A DNA stretch of 64,000 bases from Ifrita kowaldi (taxonomy: Eukaryota > Chordata > Aves > Passeriformes > Cinclosomatidae). The stretch covers positions 471,737-535,736 of the forward strand of contig VZRS01001718.1 in the NCBI GenBank assembly GCA_013398055.1, written 5' to 3'. The notes under the pieces were generated by a model, which made no database searches, was not told where the DNA came from, and saw only the letters and a program-made list of their open reading frames with translations. This document shows, one piece after another, positions 1 through 13,787 of the stretch. A program made the translations under genes and the position numbers. Within the stretch, counting starts at the first letter, position 1. Each line of letters opens with the position of its first letter.

Positions 1-370
1 CTGTCCCTGCGGACTTTCTTTGCATCGGAGCACCTGCCCTGCTTCCATCGCGGCCCCGGGCTCTGGCCCCGCTTTCAGCAGCGAGGAGGACGAGGGGGCC
101 GCAGCGGGCGGGAGGTGAAGCAGCGCACGGGCGGCTTCTGCCGCGGGCACCTCTGCTCCCCTGCGTGGAGCAGGAGGCGGCTGGGGAGAGGCTGCTGCGT
201 CACTAAAGGCATCAAACGCTGCAGGAGAGTGGCATCTTTAAAGATTAAAAGCCCCAAAGAAGCCATAAGCGATAAAGTGTCTCAACACCCCCCCGGAGAG
301 CCGAGGCGAGCGCAGGGTAGCGCTCCCGCACAGCCCGGCCGGCACTGGCAGCGGCTCCGGGCACTGACCC
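1..370. other. GC- and CpG-rich segment, probable edge of the DEPTOR 5' CpG island
   Basis: This stretch has much higher GC content and CpG density than the following 25 kb, with runs such as ccgcagcgggcgggag (around 98-113). CpGs thin out after about 370. It lies upstream of DEPTOR exon 2 on the same strand, where a promoter-associated island and exon 1 are expected. I could not find sequence for the usual DEPTOR N-terminus in it, so exon 1 is probably just upstream of the window. There is an open + frame from base 2 to a stop at 117-119 that contains SSEEDEGAAAGG, which I do not recognise. Confidence 0.5.
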
Positions 371-3300
371 CGCAGAGCTGCGCCTCACTCCAAGGGACTG
401 TTTTTATTTTGCATCAGCTGGTCCCAGCAGATGGAAGGGGATCCCTACTGTCAATGCCAGCAGCAATTAACAGTGCTGTGTGACTGGAGTTGTGAGCAGC
501 ACAGGAGCCTTGAACAAAAATGCCTGACTCAGTTAATTTTTAATTCCTGTGATGAATGCTGGCTATGTGTGCTGGCTGTACCTATACAGTACAGAGGAGA
601 AAAAGTAATTTTAATAATTTCAGTTTGGTGATGGACCATCTTGTGATTCAGGAAGAGAAATCCCATTATAAAGTGTTACATAAGTAACTAGAAGGAGATG
701 GTAAAAATATTTTCCCAGTAGTTTTTGTTGAATTTTTTTAAACTTTTTGCTCAGATGCCAGATAAACACTTCAAAGTGGTAGAAATGTTCTCTGCTTTGG
801 AAGATGCCGTCATTGCTGCTAGTATAGACACTGTTACTGTTTTCATCCACAAAGTAAGGAGAACTGTCACTTTGTGATGCACACCAGTGGTACTCCTGCT
901 TGGCAAGTAAATGTTATTTTGGTGATCTGGCTCCAGTACACACCAGTGCCTGCTCCAAGCTTGAGATTCTGCTTCAAAGTAGCCTGAAGTGAAACTTAAG
1001 GTGACGGTGTGCACTGGCACAGGTCCTGCATGGTGGATTTGGTGCAGAGTTGTTCATTCAAGTGCCGATAAGAATCATGCTGTTCCAAATTTATGTTACC
1101 AGGAATTGAAGATTTAAGGCTAATACAAAATAAGGATCGCATTCATCTTTCTGTATACCTCATAGTTAAACGTAAAAGCAGGAGCTTTGCAATCTTTCCC
1201 TAAGGAGAAACTGAGGAAATGTTATCAAATCAGGCTCCTAGAATCAGCTCATCAGTGTTGCAATCAAGAATGATATTTGTAATTTTATTTATTAAGGTAT
1301 CGAAACATGGTGGTCTTTCTGGGCAAGGTGATCTGTAGATACAAAATAATTGTTGCCCATCCTGTGTAGTTACCTATGGAGATTCCTTCATGAATCTCTA
1401 AGAAATGGTTTAGGTCTGCTTGGACTGTGAGTTCCTGAACAAGTCAGTGTGCATAATGTCTGGCTACTGCTGAATGGGGAGATCCACTCTCCTTCTGGCC
1501 CTTTTCCTACTCCCCGCTAGTGTAGTCCCACCTCCTCTTTGTTCCTGCTCGTGTGACTTCTTGGACTTCTTGAAGGCAGATCCAATGTGGTGATTTGGTG
1601 GGTAGGTTAATTTTCTGATCTGCTGGCTTCCAGAAGCCACAGAAGGTAGGTATTGGGAATGTGGAGCCAGGAGCAAGAAGTGGAGCTGATGGAGAAGACA
1701 CAAGATTTCCATTTGGATAGCAGTGACCTGTTGTGTCAGCTGGAACTGTATTGTGAAACTGCACCCAAAATCATCTGCTTCCCCAAATTGTTTCTTAACT
1801 TCATTCTGTTTTTCTGTTGGGATACTCCGTGTAAAGGATTTGTATTCTTCAGTTTTCCAGGCAGTAAAAGCCACAAAATAAGTGATAGAAAACTGGCTAG
1901 CAGACAAGTTTTAGCCAACCCTGCATTTAAAGTTTCCCTTTTCCTGTCCAAGATAAGCATATAATTGTTAATGCTAAATGAAAATGTGGAGTGTTTTCAG
2001 GATCAAAGACAGGCTCTATCAGCAGCCTTTGGGGCAGGCAAACAGATGATAGAAAACCAGCACACACACGCACTCAAGGAAACATACCGTACACTATTCT
2101 TAGTGATGCTTACAACTGCAAGATAAGCCCCCAGTGGGAATGATGCAGCCAGACAGGTGATTATGTGTGTATTTGGGTGAAAGTGCATGCAAGATGAGCA
2201 CATAACTTAGGAGTAAAAGTGTAAAACGAAACTGTGAGCATGGTGTCACTTACACAAACCCAACCAAATGTAGGTATTTAAAGCACTCTTGTACTAGACC
2301 AAACAGCACGTGTGTCTAAACTCAAATACTTATCAGAGCTGCTTGCTTTAAATTCCTTGCAAAGTTCCTGGTGCCTGTCTCGCTCTGTCCTCATGTGTTG
2401 CCTTATAGCTCTCATTCCTGTGGGCTGTTTCACATCTGTCCTTCTCTGGCAGGGATCTGACACAGTGTGGGTTAAAGTTGTCTGAGCAGCACCTTGGCAA
2501 GCCTGGCTTTGCACACTGCCAGTGCCTGTGGTGGGAATGGGAGCCCTGTGCCCCCTTCCAATCCCTAGGCAAGTGCATAGTGGCTAGGGGAGGGAAAGGA
2601 GCAGGACAAAGAGTTTTTTCCTTCTCCTTGTTCCTGTCTCTCGGCTGCTTGTGATGTGTGTTTTGCCTTTGCAAGGTCAGGAGCCTCTGCCCTGATGTGT
2701 GTAATGTCAGCTGGCACCCAGGAAGCTGGCTGCTGGCACAGGCTGTGATGTAAATCCTGGCCCATGGGTGGGGTGATTTATGGAAAAAGAAAAAAGATCT
2801 TGAGCTATGTGTTAGCTAGCATGGTGAATTTTTACATCCAGTAGTGTCCTTTGCCTCTGTGTCCAGTAGCTGTCTGAGCAAAAGCCTAACTCTTGGTTAA
2901 TAGAAACATATTTTTTAAAGTGAGGACTTCCAAAATTTGGCTCTTGGCAAGCCTTTAAATTATTAAGCTGACAGCTGTGAAGGAAAGCTGAAGATTTCAG
3001 CAGTGTGACACGCCAGAACAGACCCTTTGGCAGCTTCTGCTGCCATGCAGGAGATTAGCAAGAGCAAGGTGAAAGCTGGGATGGGCACGATCTGGCTGTG
3101 AGCTTTGGCACTGATGGTCCTGCAGGGACAAACTGTGGAGGCTCTGGCTGCCTGACAGCTCCAACCACCCCAAATCTCAGCTTTTCCTTCTGTTCTGCTG
3201 CAGATTCAGAGACCCTAGAGCTGTTCAGTGGTGAGCTCTCTCTTCTGAGGAGGTTGCAACAGCACTGCCCTTAAAAAGGCTCCATAAGTTACAAGTGATG

Positions 3301-5456
3301 GATATGGAACTGTCTCCTGAAGAAACTGGGAGCTGTGCTTGAGACGATCAAGGGGCCTTTGGATTCCTCAGGACTGGGAGAGCCCTTTGAAGCCTCCACC
3401 CTGCTACGTCCCTGCTGGCAAATCCATGCCTGGTGCAGCCTGGGGAAGTGAATGTCCCTGAGCTTCCTTGGTCTTGCTGGGAGTGCTCAAAGGAAGGTGT
3501 CACATCCTTAGTGCTTTGGATAGTCATTGTTGGAAGCTTAATAACAGCACTACAGAAGTTGATAAGAATTTTATCAGAAGCAGAGCAATTCCAAGCTCAT
3601 TTCCCACACGGTTGAAGGCAACAGGTTGTGCCCATTTTAGCACTGTTTGGCAGAAGGATTAAAGTATTTTGTCTGGGTTTAAGCACTGACAGGGGTAGAG
3701 CTGATCTTGCCCTCTGGCAACCAATGGAAGTTTCAATGGGCATGTTTTGATATAGATGCTGGTTGCCTATCTTACAAGTTAGGGGTGTCTCAAATCTCCT
3801 CGTCTGCTAATTGTTTCTTGATGCCAGATTGTCACCAAAATCTTGTATCTCTCCCAAGAGTCCCTCCTTTCTTGCAGAAAATGTGCCTAGTAATTCAGGG
3901 ATCCTCAGGCTTCAGCTGACCGAGCAGCAATATTTAAACACCTATTATTGCCACTGTGTATGTGGTGCAGTTCTCTGTAGCAGGTATAACTTGAATGACA
4001 TGAATGTCTCTGCAGACTTTCAGAGCCATCTTTATCACCAGCTTTCACAAGAAGCTACATCTTTCCTATTCACACTTTTGTTAACTAGTAGAGTAAATAA
4101 TTATGAGACTTCTCTAGATGAGGCAGTGATTTTGATAGAAGAGTTCTTATAATCAGCATCATTTTTCTTTCTACTTAGAGAAATATGAAACATGTTTCTT
4201 AGAGATTTTTCTTTCTTTTGGAAGAGACAGAAGATTCAACAAAAATTTGCCTTTTTGTCAGAATTGGTGTATGAGTTTTGTTTTGCAAAGGTAAAAGTTT
4301 TACATGGTAAACAGCTACACGTTTTGAAGCTGTAAGATAAAACCAGTTTCCACTGGTCTTCCAAAGGTTTCACTTCAGGAACTTATCACTTTCAGAAGCC
4401 ATATTAGAGTGCATAACTTTCAGAGTCATTAACTTGTGAAGGATGGTAGCACCTACAAGTCCATAATTTTTTTTCTTATTCTGAGCAATAAACAGTCAAC
4501 ATTTTTTCGTGGTGGTAGGATTGAAAAGTTCATTGGCACTCTAAGGTGCAGAAAGCCCATGGCACGTAACAGTGACAGTTTCTAGAGCAATGACATCAAA
4601 AGATCTTTAGTGTTGATGTATTGCTATGATGCAGGATTATATAAACTGTATAGTTACAGAGTTTATTAAATGCTGTCACTATGTTTGAAAGTGTGTTAAG
4701 GACTCTGGTGTAAGCTTTGACTCTAAAAGGATTTGAGATATACAATTGTCTAGAGGTCACTTATTCTCAAGTCAGATCCTCAGATGTTAAATGTGTATGC
4801 CATTTGAAGAATTGACAGAATTTGTTAAAATGAGATTTTATAATCTGCCTAAGACAATCAAATTTTGTACTTCCTCCTCAGGGGATGATTGTTTTTCTAC
4901 CCCCTGCACATTTTTCTTGCAACTTCCTTAGTTCTTCACCAGTGGTTGTATTTCCCTTAGCCAAGAGCTACTGATTGGCTTCAAAACCAACCCTGAAAAA
5001 AGTAGTTTTCAGTTATCTCACTTGAGAAGACCCTTGTGTGCTGTCTTGTTCAGGGTGGGTAGAACACAGAGATTGTGACATCAGATCTCTGTGGAACAGA
5101 CTTCTCCAGAAATCTCTGTCCAAATAATTGCACTTCCACCAATTTGTTTTCCAAAATCAAGCAAAAAATCATCAGTTTTCATTGAGGGGTTTCACCAGAG
5201 TGATACCCTGAAAGAAAAGATGTCAAAGTGAAGGTGGGTAAAGCTGCAAAATGAAGTACCCTGAAATCAAGGTTTCCCACTAACTCTACCCTATCACAAT
5301 TTCAGTCACATATTTTTATTACTGCAAATGATTTAAATAAAAAAAAAGTGTTTCAAATTTATATGTTCATTTTTTGCAGAGTCTTCGATACTTGATGCAC
5401 CCTTTCATGTGTTTCAGTCTTGCCTATTGGTACTAATTCTAATGACAAGTCCCATC

Positions 5457-5500
5457 TGTGTGTGTGTATATATACGTGTATATCTATATATATATATATG
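5457..5500. repeat. TG/TA dinucleotide microsatellite
   Basis: A run of TG units passes into TA units with a few interruptions (tgtgtgtgtatatatacgtg, then tatatctatatatatata). It lies in intron 1. Such tracts are length-polymorphic in most vertebrates. No other role is apparent. Confidence 0.85.
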
Positions 5501-8500
5501 AGATTCCTGGGCCAGGAATTTCAATTTCTCATGTCGTTCAGTAAAATTGGGACTATTCAACATTTCTAGAAATGAAGATGTAAGGCTTTGTTTCCTTAGT
5601 TCTTTCCTTTTAGCAATGCCTTTTAATAATTCAGTTGTTGCCATCAGCAGCTTTCCTCATGTGCCGCTCAGAGATCAAGTAGTTAACAATGCATGTGCAA
5701 ATAGTGATCATTCTTTCACTATGTACATAAGAAGGCAAATGTTGTATGAGTGGTTTGTGCTGTATATTTTATGTATTCCACTCCAGATGGAGTCAATCAT
5801 TAACTTTTGTTTCAGGTTAGCAGAGATCAGCAGGCGAGCTGATGTCTATAGCATGTGCAATAATATTTTTTGTTTGTTTTATGTTAGAGGAGCTGCCTAT
5901 GAAAAAGTGAAGGAAACTTGTTTCGATGTTGATGGTCGTGCAGGGAGGGCAGAATTAATGTGCCAAAATCAAGCTAGGTTTGCATTTACTACATGATCCC
6001 TACTTCTGTGGGAGCAGTGGCCATAGGCTGGCACCATGACAGAGAAGTCCTCCTATCACTTGTCATTATTATTTACTATTTTGTAGTGATAGTGCCTAGG
6101 AATTTGAGCTATTTATCAAGTCCCAACAGGGGTAGCTGCTGTATGCTCTGAAGAAAAATAAAGCCCTTGCAACACAAATCTTGGCTGCAGTGTCTTGCAG
6201 CAGCGGTGGGTTCTGAATGGTGAGGGATGGTCTGTGTGAAGCCACCGAAGTGGGACTCTGTCAGCACTGGGATTTCTGGTTTGGGAGGTCAGACCCCAAG
6301 CCCAAGAGTGGCATCCTGAAAGCACAGAAAGAACTCCCAAGTGTGGAGATGCAGAGAAACTACCGTGTACCGAAATGGGTAGGGAGCTCTGGGTACCCTG
6401 TTCAGGAAAGGATCTGCTCTTTTCACCCCCCAGAGTCACATCAGTAAAGTAAGAGACCAGACTGGAGCCAGGAGGGAGGTCAGCCAGCTTTTACTATTGT
6501 ATAGATGGACAAGGACGAGGGAGGAACCCGTGCCTCTCATTTTAATCGAGGTATTTCTTGTATCTGTAGACTCCAGTCCTTTTTGAAGTGTAAAACTCAC
6601 AGAATTTCAGTGCTTTCTGTGATGTAGAATGTAAGAAAGTGAAGGGATATTGTCACAGCAGCAAATGTCAGCCTCTCTGCAGTCCAGCTAAACTCCTGAA
6701 ACATCCCCATCTCTAGATGTCCAGGCACTGAGTGCCACCTTGGTGGTAGCTCTGGGCTTGGGATCTGCTCCCAGAAACAGATATCCCCTTCTGAGGCTCA
6801 AGGCCCTTCTAACTTTCTTGCTACTTCTTCTGCTTTTTATTTTCATAACCCTGCTATTGTTATTCTGTTAACTCTCTTGGCTTCTACCGTCCTGGCAGAG
6901 CAGACTTGTGTGGGTCCCTTTCCTAACTCAAAGATACTTTTTTTCCTGTGTGCAAGGCCATTCATCTCCTCAAAATAAACTGAAGTGGGGAGAGATTAAA
7001 CTGCTGAAGAACTGGCAAAGGGGATGAAAGGCTGGGGAAGAAGCAAGAGCTAATCAGGTTTGGTTCGTGTATCTGGTCTTTCTTTGAAGAAGAGCTGTGT
7101 TGAGGCTCTAAATGTTAATGAAGACAGAAAGTGTAAAGCCTGAAGTCTCAGCAGAACCACTGGCATTTGTTGAGGGAAGGATGCATTTCATGTGTTAATC
7201 ATGAGTTGTTGGTTTTGTTCTTAAGCAAGATCAGGACATGTGAACCATATATTTTCAACAATTTTAACGTATAAACCACTGCAATTAAATAGGTGTTCTT
7301 GCCTTGTGGTTCCCTCCTCTGTGCTTCCCCTCCTTTGGACTAGCTTAAGCATCTCTGACCATCAGCATATGGTGACCTGCACTGGGGAAGTGATCAGCAG
7401 AGCTTTTGGGAGGCTGGTATTTCAGTTGGGTCAGTTTTTTAAACCAATTTACCACTTGACCACAAAAAACCTTTCTCTGAAGACGTACAGGGGGAGAAAT
7501 GGGTGCTGGCTTCCCCCATGTCCCTGAAATATGTACGGTTTGAGGCTGTGGTTTACTGATAGAGCAGATCTAACTGTAGGCTGCTCCTGCCCTGCTCTTA
7601 TCACTTCCCTTGCACTGGTGTTTGTCTGGGATCAGAAGTTCAGGGAACTGAAGCAGCTGAAGCCAAATAAGAAAAATTTAACTTTCCAAACAGGTTCAGC
7701 ATGAAGTCAGACAAGTGCCAACGCTGGGGCGAAGGAGCCAGCAGAAACACATGGTCAAGTACAGGGAGAGGGAATGGTGGCAGCAGCCACTGCTGGATTT
7801 GCTTTACCACCCCCTCAGGGCTTAATTGGCTGGATTCCTATTTAAAAATTTTAGACTCCAGTAGAAGACAGATTGTAAAAGTGTTGTTGAGTTTAAAATG
7901 CCCAATGCACATGCTGTTACTGGACAGGAACAGAGACTAAGTTTGACAATGTTTTTTTTCTTTCAAGGCTTTTACCTTTACTTCTGCACTCTTGTCACAG
8001 TATTGTGCATGAATGGACGTTCAATTACTGACATTTCACGTGTTTTGAAATTTGTGCTGTGCAATTTGCATGACCAGCTTATCACCAGTGTGACAGCACT
8101 ACTTCAGAAGGCAACCCCAACCTTAATTATCAGCCTTTTACAGCTTCCATAGTCTGCGTCTTAGCAGTGCCTCAATACAGTAAATGCATTCAGATCTCAA
8201 AGGTGCAGTTGCAAATAATTAAAAAATGTTCCTGATTGCACTTGCTAATTCAGAGCGAATATAGAAGCATGTTTTCACATCACAAGGCTGTAATTCTCCA
8301 TTTCCTTGCAATTGTGTGGTTGAGTACATGGGCTACCACAGCTGTATCACAGGGATTTGCAGGCAGATGAGAGTTTTCTAGTTTCTCTGAGGAGCCAGGG
8401 GTAGGTCATGCTGTGGGTTTTCCAGGACTGTTGGTCCAATGTGTCTGGCTACTGCTGCAAAGAAGAGCAGCCCAATTCCCTTGGACTGGGGCTTCTGCTA

Positions 8501-10689
8501 CATTACTGATGCAGTGCACTGGTGCGTGTCTGAGCCCATGGTGAACAGTCTGGGGGGCTCAGCCAGGTTATCATCATGTCAAACTAGCAGCAGTGACAGT
8601 GTAAGGGGTAAGGTCAGCTGGCCTGAGATCAGGGGATGGGGACCCCACAGTGAGATTGGCTTCTCAGGGAATCAATTCTTGATGTTAAAAGTACAGCTCT
8701 GCCAGTCCAGGAGCCGCTTCTCACCCCCTTCATCCATTCTTGCCCTGCTCAACGTTTGTTTACATGTCAGGTTTTTGGTAGAGATCATAGCAATGCTAGA
8801 CGAGATTTGGGTAACTCCATCCAAACAGGTCTGTGGCTATTTGGGTGAGGGTGCCTGCTCTATTAAGGCAGCAAGCACAGAGATGCTCACTTGAAGGTAA
8901 AAAATCAAATGACAAACTGTTACTAAATGGCTGATCAGAGCAAAAGCTAATGCACCTAAGAGATGGTGATAGCAAAGGTGGGAGCTTGAAAGTCAAGTAT
9001 GGTAATACTGTGTTTGGTGTGACAGAAGAGGAGAAGGCAGTGGAAGGAACTGGGGAGATGGCCACCATTATTCTTCTCAAGAGCTGTGGCAACTACATTT
9101 CCAAGCTGTAATGCTAGATAAGATTCAGACAAGATGATGTTTGTTGAGGACAGTGCGTAGAAGAAGACTTGAGGTGGAAAATAATAGGGTAGGAGAACTT
9201 GAAACAGAACTTAAACTTTCTGGGGGAGTGGTATAGTGGTCCTGAAAGGGGTGTTGCACAAGGAATCTGCAGCAACCAAAGTTCTTCTGCTGATACAGAA
9301 CTATCACATTTATCCTTTATGAATCTCATATGCTGTACCTGATTTGGGAAGATTCTCCCACCCCCAGTAACACACGGGCTATGTAGCACAGTAGCCTTTG
9401 ACTTTGTGTTTATGGTGGTTTGTGTGGGTTTGCTTCCTTGCTTCTCACACTGAGTACTGTTGCCAAAATGGGTGTTTTTCTGTAGTGTTTCTATTAGTGT
9501 TGAGCTGAACTGCTGTACAACCCACTGGCTCTGTGTCTGCACTACTTTCCTGCATATTAGGCCAAATGAGTTTATTGGCAGTTAAAAAGAAGTGTCTGTA
9601 TGTCATATCTGTTGCTCTTCACGTTGTGACTTGTGTCTTCAAGGCATTGTGGCTGCTTAAAGCAGGCCTGCGAGTCCCTATGTGTTTTCACAAGCCAGTC
9701 TTGGCCCTGATTTAAGAGGCAAAGCAAATGCAAGGCATAATTACAATATGGTTAGTAAAAACAATGATTTTTTATTTAATTCCAATGAGTATTGCAAAAT
9801 ATTCACAAGAAGCTGAATTTTTGAGGGCTTATCTGAGGAATCAGTCCAACATTTATGCTCATCCTCTTTGGAAGGAGAATCTGACAACACACAGCCAACA
9901 CATCACTCAAAGTTAGGATTGCAAATAATGGAAATTACTTCTGAAAAGATATTAGCTAAACATTATTTATAGCACTGATTGTCAGCAGTGGAACAATTTC
10001 CTTTCATTTTTTTTCTGAAAAGATCCTTGTCTTGATAATCATACATCCTTTTCTGCAGTAGCATATAATTGTATAGCTCAGAAATTAGGGCGATGTAATA
10101 AAAAGCTGTTAATTGTTTCCTGATGCTCAGGATGTAATTAACTCACACTTTCCTCTATCTGAAATTAATTTCTGTTTACTAAGATGTAGAAAAAGTAACT
10201 CTTAACTTAAACTGCTATTTTTCTGCTTGCTCTATGCAAACAGAGGGAGATTGTCATGGGAAGAAGCTCAAAGTAGCATTATGTATAAATCCCAAAAGAA
10301 ATGGTACAAATACCATTTTGAGAGTGTCTAGAAGCTTAAAGACTTGTCTTGGACAATTATTTTCAAAACTCATAGCATGTTGGACAAACTCAGACCTTTC
10401 AAGTCTTTTGGGAAATGGTAGAAATAGATAAGGTTAAATGAGGTTAATAAGTAGATCTCTGTGACAAGAAAAATGGGTCCATAATAGGAGCCATTGATAT
10501 CATATTACTGCATGTCTAATTAGACAAGGGATGAAAATGGGTTCTTAAAAACACACTGAACAGAAGAAATAAAGCGAGGTTTATTAAAAGATTTATTTTA
10601 TTTTAATAAGCTTTATTTACTTATTTATCTTTAATTTATGCAAAATTACACAACTCTCTAAAATAGACTGCAAAGAATTGTCTTCCTAC

Positions 10690-11115
10690 AAGACCCAAGC
10701 CCCAAGGAAGGCTGGCTCTCAGGCTGGGGTTGGGCTGGAGCATGCGATGTACAAGGAGGGGCTGAGGGCTGGGTCTGCTCAGCCTAGAGAAGAACAGGCC
10801 TGGGGGGATTCTTTCTTCTGCATCTTGTCTTGCAGTCTTGCAACTACTGAAATGAGAAGATGTAGGGAAAGGTGCACAGGGATGGTACAAGAGGCAGTAG
10901 TCATAATTTGCAAGGGACTTTCTAATTAGATACTTGGAAAGAATTATTCTCTGGGAGGATAAGTAAAAAATTGGAATAGGGGTCCAGAGAAGCTCTGAAA
11001 TATTCATATCTTGCCTGGACATGACCCTGAGCAATTTGTACTAAGTGGTTGCACTTTCAGGATAGGTTGGACCAGGTGACCTCCAGAGATCCCTTCCAAC
11101 TGAATATTATGTGAA
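10690..11115 (+). mobile_element. CR1 LINE fragment (3' end), diverged
   Basis: Remnant of the end of the CR1 reverse transcriptase frame and the 3' UTR. Landmarks are a stretch around 10785-10815 similar to the CR1 GLLSLEKRRLRG region (ctgctcagcctagagaagaa), and the terminal motif ggttggaccaggtgacctcc (11065-11084) followed by cccttccaactgaatatt. Frames are broken by stops and indels. The orientation is the same as the host gene. The 5' boundary is approximate. Confidence 0.8.
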
Positions 11116-12858
11116 GCATAGTGTGTTGTCTTCTTTAAGCTATGGTGGCTGATATTATCAGCTTTTTGTTATTGGCTGGTAACCAGAGATGATTATCTGC
11201 TTAGTGACACTGGTGGGAGGGCTTACAGGAATGCCTCCTAACCTACTTCAGTGCAAAATCAGCTAGATTTGTTTGTATCACTGCTCTCACATTGTCCAGC
11301 TTTCTAAGCAATTATAAGCATGAGAAATATATCCATTTCCAAATGAATCCCAGGACCTTTTGAAATCTCTGTTTCAACTGAGATTTTTAGGAAGGTGTGA
11401 AGGTGACAAGCTGGCTCCCTTGACCTCAGTGTTTTAAGTTAGGCTAGGATTTTACCTCAGATCACGTGAGATTCATCAAATGCCAACATCACAACTCTTC
11501 CCATCACCAAGATTTCTTTCCAAGACGTTTGCAGTCTGTAGATGCATGTCCAAAAACTTGGGGTACAGAAACCTAAGTGTGCATACTTGGGACATGCTGG
11601 TTTTATAGCAATCCTTGAAGAATGAGAATAGGGGAAAGATTGGAGACAGTGTACTGAGGGTAATAAGTGCTGTAAGGCCAGTAGGTCATGGTGCCAGAAA
11701 TCCTGCTGGCTGTGCCGTGTTGGCATTACAAGAGGAGCAGTAATCTCAGGGCCAGCCACCTGCTCTTCTTTCTCTCTGCCTGCATGACACTCTCAGATCC
11801 CATCACGCTGTGCACAAAGGGACCAGTTTGGGAGTTCATTTGTGTGCACAATGTGTGCACAGGTTCCTGTGTGTAGTCCTGCAGCTCCAACCTTGCTTGT
11901 GGAAAGAGGATTTTCATTCGCATATTGAGGGAAGAAGGTATTTGAACTATTAAATTTTTCTTCCCTTGGAGGGGCACATCTCATCCTGTAGTCTATCCTG
12001 CCATCAAAGACGTGATTGTATCAGCCACGTGCCCAACCATCATCCCACCTATTTAAAAATAATAATATTTCTTCCAACACACACAAGACCATGGGATTTT
12101 TGCTTTCTCTATATGGCATTGTGCTTTATCACAGCGTTGCAAGGCCTAGATCCTTTAAAAATATTTCATAATGGAGGAAAATCCAATCACTTTAGTTTTC
12201 TATGAAGTGGTGGTTTTTCCTAGTGCTGTACTTTGGGCCTACTGTAATGAATCAAACACCAGTGGTTGAAAGATAATTGCTTGCATTCACTTTGTTGGGC
12301 TACAGAGGGGCTAGAGCTGCTCCAAATGAATATATTAAGAACTTCATATTACTTTTTTTGGTTGAATCTGTAAATCAACACCAGCTGAAAGAGTGTTTCC
12401 TACGTAATTTCACATGAAATATGTTTGTACTCTGTGTTGCTTTCTTTTCTGATGAATATGGAACATCTGATTTTACATGGGGCCAGTAACAACAGTACTC
12501 TTGGGAAAGACATTACAGGGCCAAAGGAGGAAGAAAGAAAGGATTGCATGAACTGTTCAGGAGAAGCACAATAAACATGGAAAGAAGAATTTATTTAAAC
12601 ATATAGTAGCTAAGGAAAAGTTCCAGTGGACTGGAAATTGTGAAATTTTGCTTGCAGGCTGAAAATTACACAGCACATCTTTTTATGTAAAATATCAGTA
12701 TTCCCTCTGAGAAAAAGGAAAAACCTGTAGGAAAAGGCACAGAAAGGTGTTGGCCACTTGATCAATGGTTTCATGTCTTCAGTGACCACAAACCTTTTGC
12801 AGTTTCAGCAGTTTATATATCTGCACAGCCTACTTACATATGGACTGAAATGTTGTAT

Positions 12859-13787
12859 GTCTTTATCTACAATCTGGACAAGGGGATCAGGGGCACCCTC
12901 AGCAGCTTTGCAGATGATACCAAACCAGGTAGGAGTGCTGATCTGCTGGAGGATAGGAGGGCTTTACAGAGGTATTTGGACAGGATGGATCAGTGACCTG
13001 AGGCTAATTTTATGAGATACAACAAGGCCAAGTGCCAGGTCCTGCATTCTGTTCACAACCCCATCCAACACTCCAGGCTTGGTGACGAGTGACTGGAAAG
13101 GTGCCCATTGGAAAAGGAGCTGGGTGTGCTGGTCGACAGTGACTGAACGTGAGCCACTGTATGCCCAGGTGGCCAGTGGCATCCTGGCCTGTATCCAAAA
13201 CAGAGTGGCCGGCAGGACCAGGGCAGGGATTGTCGCCCTGTCCTTGGCACTGTTGAGGCCACACCTTGAATCCTGGGTTCAGGTTTGGGTGCCTCAGTAC
13301 AAGAAAGACATTGAGAGCCTGGAGCGTGTGCAGAGAAGGGCAACAGAGCTGGGGAAGGGTCTGCCTGGAGCACAAGTCTGATGAGGAGCAGCTGAGGGAG
13401 CTGGGGGGGGTGTTTGGTCTGGAGAAAAGGAGGCTCAGGGGAGACCATACCACTCTCTACAACTCCCTGAAAGGAGGCTGTAGCCAGATGGGGTTGGTCT
13501 CTTCTGCCAGGTAACAAGCAATAGGACAAGAAGTAATTGCCTCAGGTTGCACTAGAGGAGGTTTAGATTGGACATTACGAAAAATTTCTTCACTGAAGTG
13601 GTTGTCTAGAGCTGGAACAGGCTGCCCAGGGAAGTGGTGAAATCACCATTCGTGGTGGTATTTAAAAGATGTGTAGATGTGGCACTTAGGAACATGATTT
13701 AGTGGTGGACTTGCCAGGGTTAAGGGTTCGACTTGATGATCTTAAAAGTATTTTCCAACATAAACATTTCTAAGATTCTGTGATTCT
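12859..13787 (+). mobile_element. CR1 LINE fragment: end of ORF2 plus 3' UTR
   Basis: 5'-truncated CR1 copy of about 930 bp. Conserved reverse transcriptase C-terminal landmarks are readable in shifting frames: the SFADDTK-like region near 12898-12925, VRPHLES at about 13253-13273, YKKDIESLERVQRRA at about 13300-13345, and LEKRRLRGD at about 13421-13447. The 3' UTR ends with the CR1-type tail (ttctaagattctgtgattct, 13769-13788). Frameshifts and stops show it is dead. It is clearly the same kind of copy as the one at 38605-39725. The start is estimated. Confidence 0.92.

Noticed and set aside
110..119. Donor-like ggag|gtgaag as the end of DEPTOR exon 1
   Set aside because: The phase could fit, but the frame upstream does not resemble the DEPTOR N-terminus I know. 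Kept only as a low-confidence finding.
1464..1907. 147-codon - strand open frame
   Set aside because: There is no recognisable domain and another open frame overlaps it on the same strand. It is probably chance.
5547..5996. 149-codon + strand open frame
   Set aside because: There is no domain, exon-like boundary or similarity that I can name. It is a chance open frame in AT-rich intron sequence.
8439..8894. 151-codon + strand open frame
   Set aside because: It has no recognisable family, low-quality composition, and lies inside intron 1. It is consistent with chance.
13010..13529. Long - strand open frames (147 and 158 codons)
   Set aside because: They are antisense shadows of the CR1 reverse transcriptase remnant at 12859-13787.
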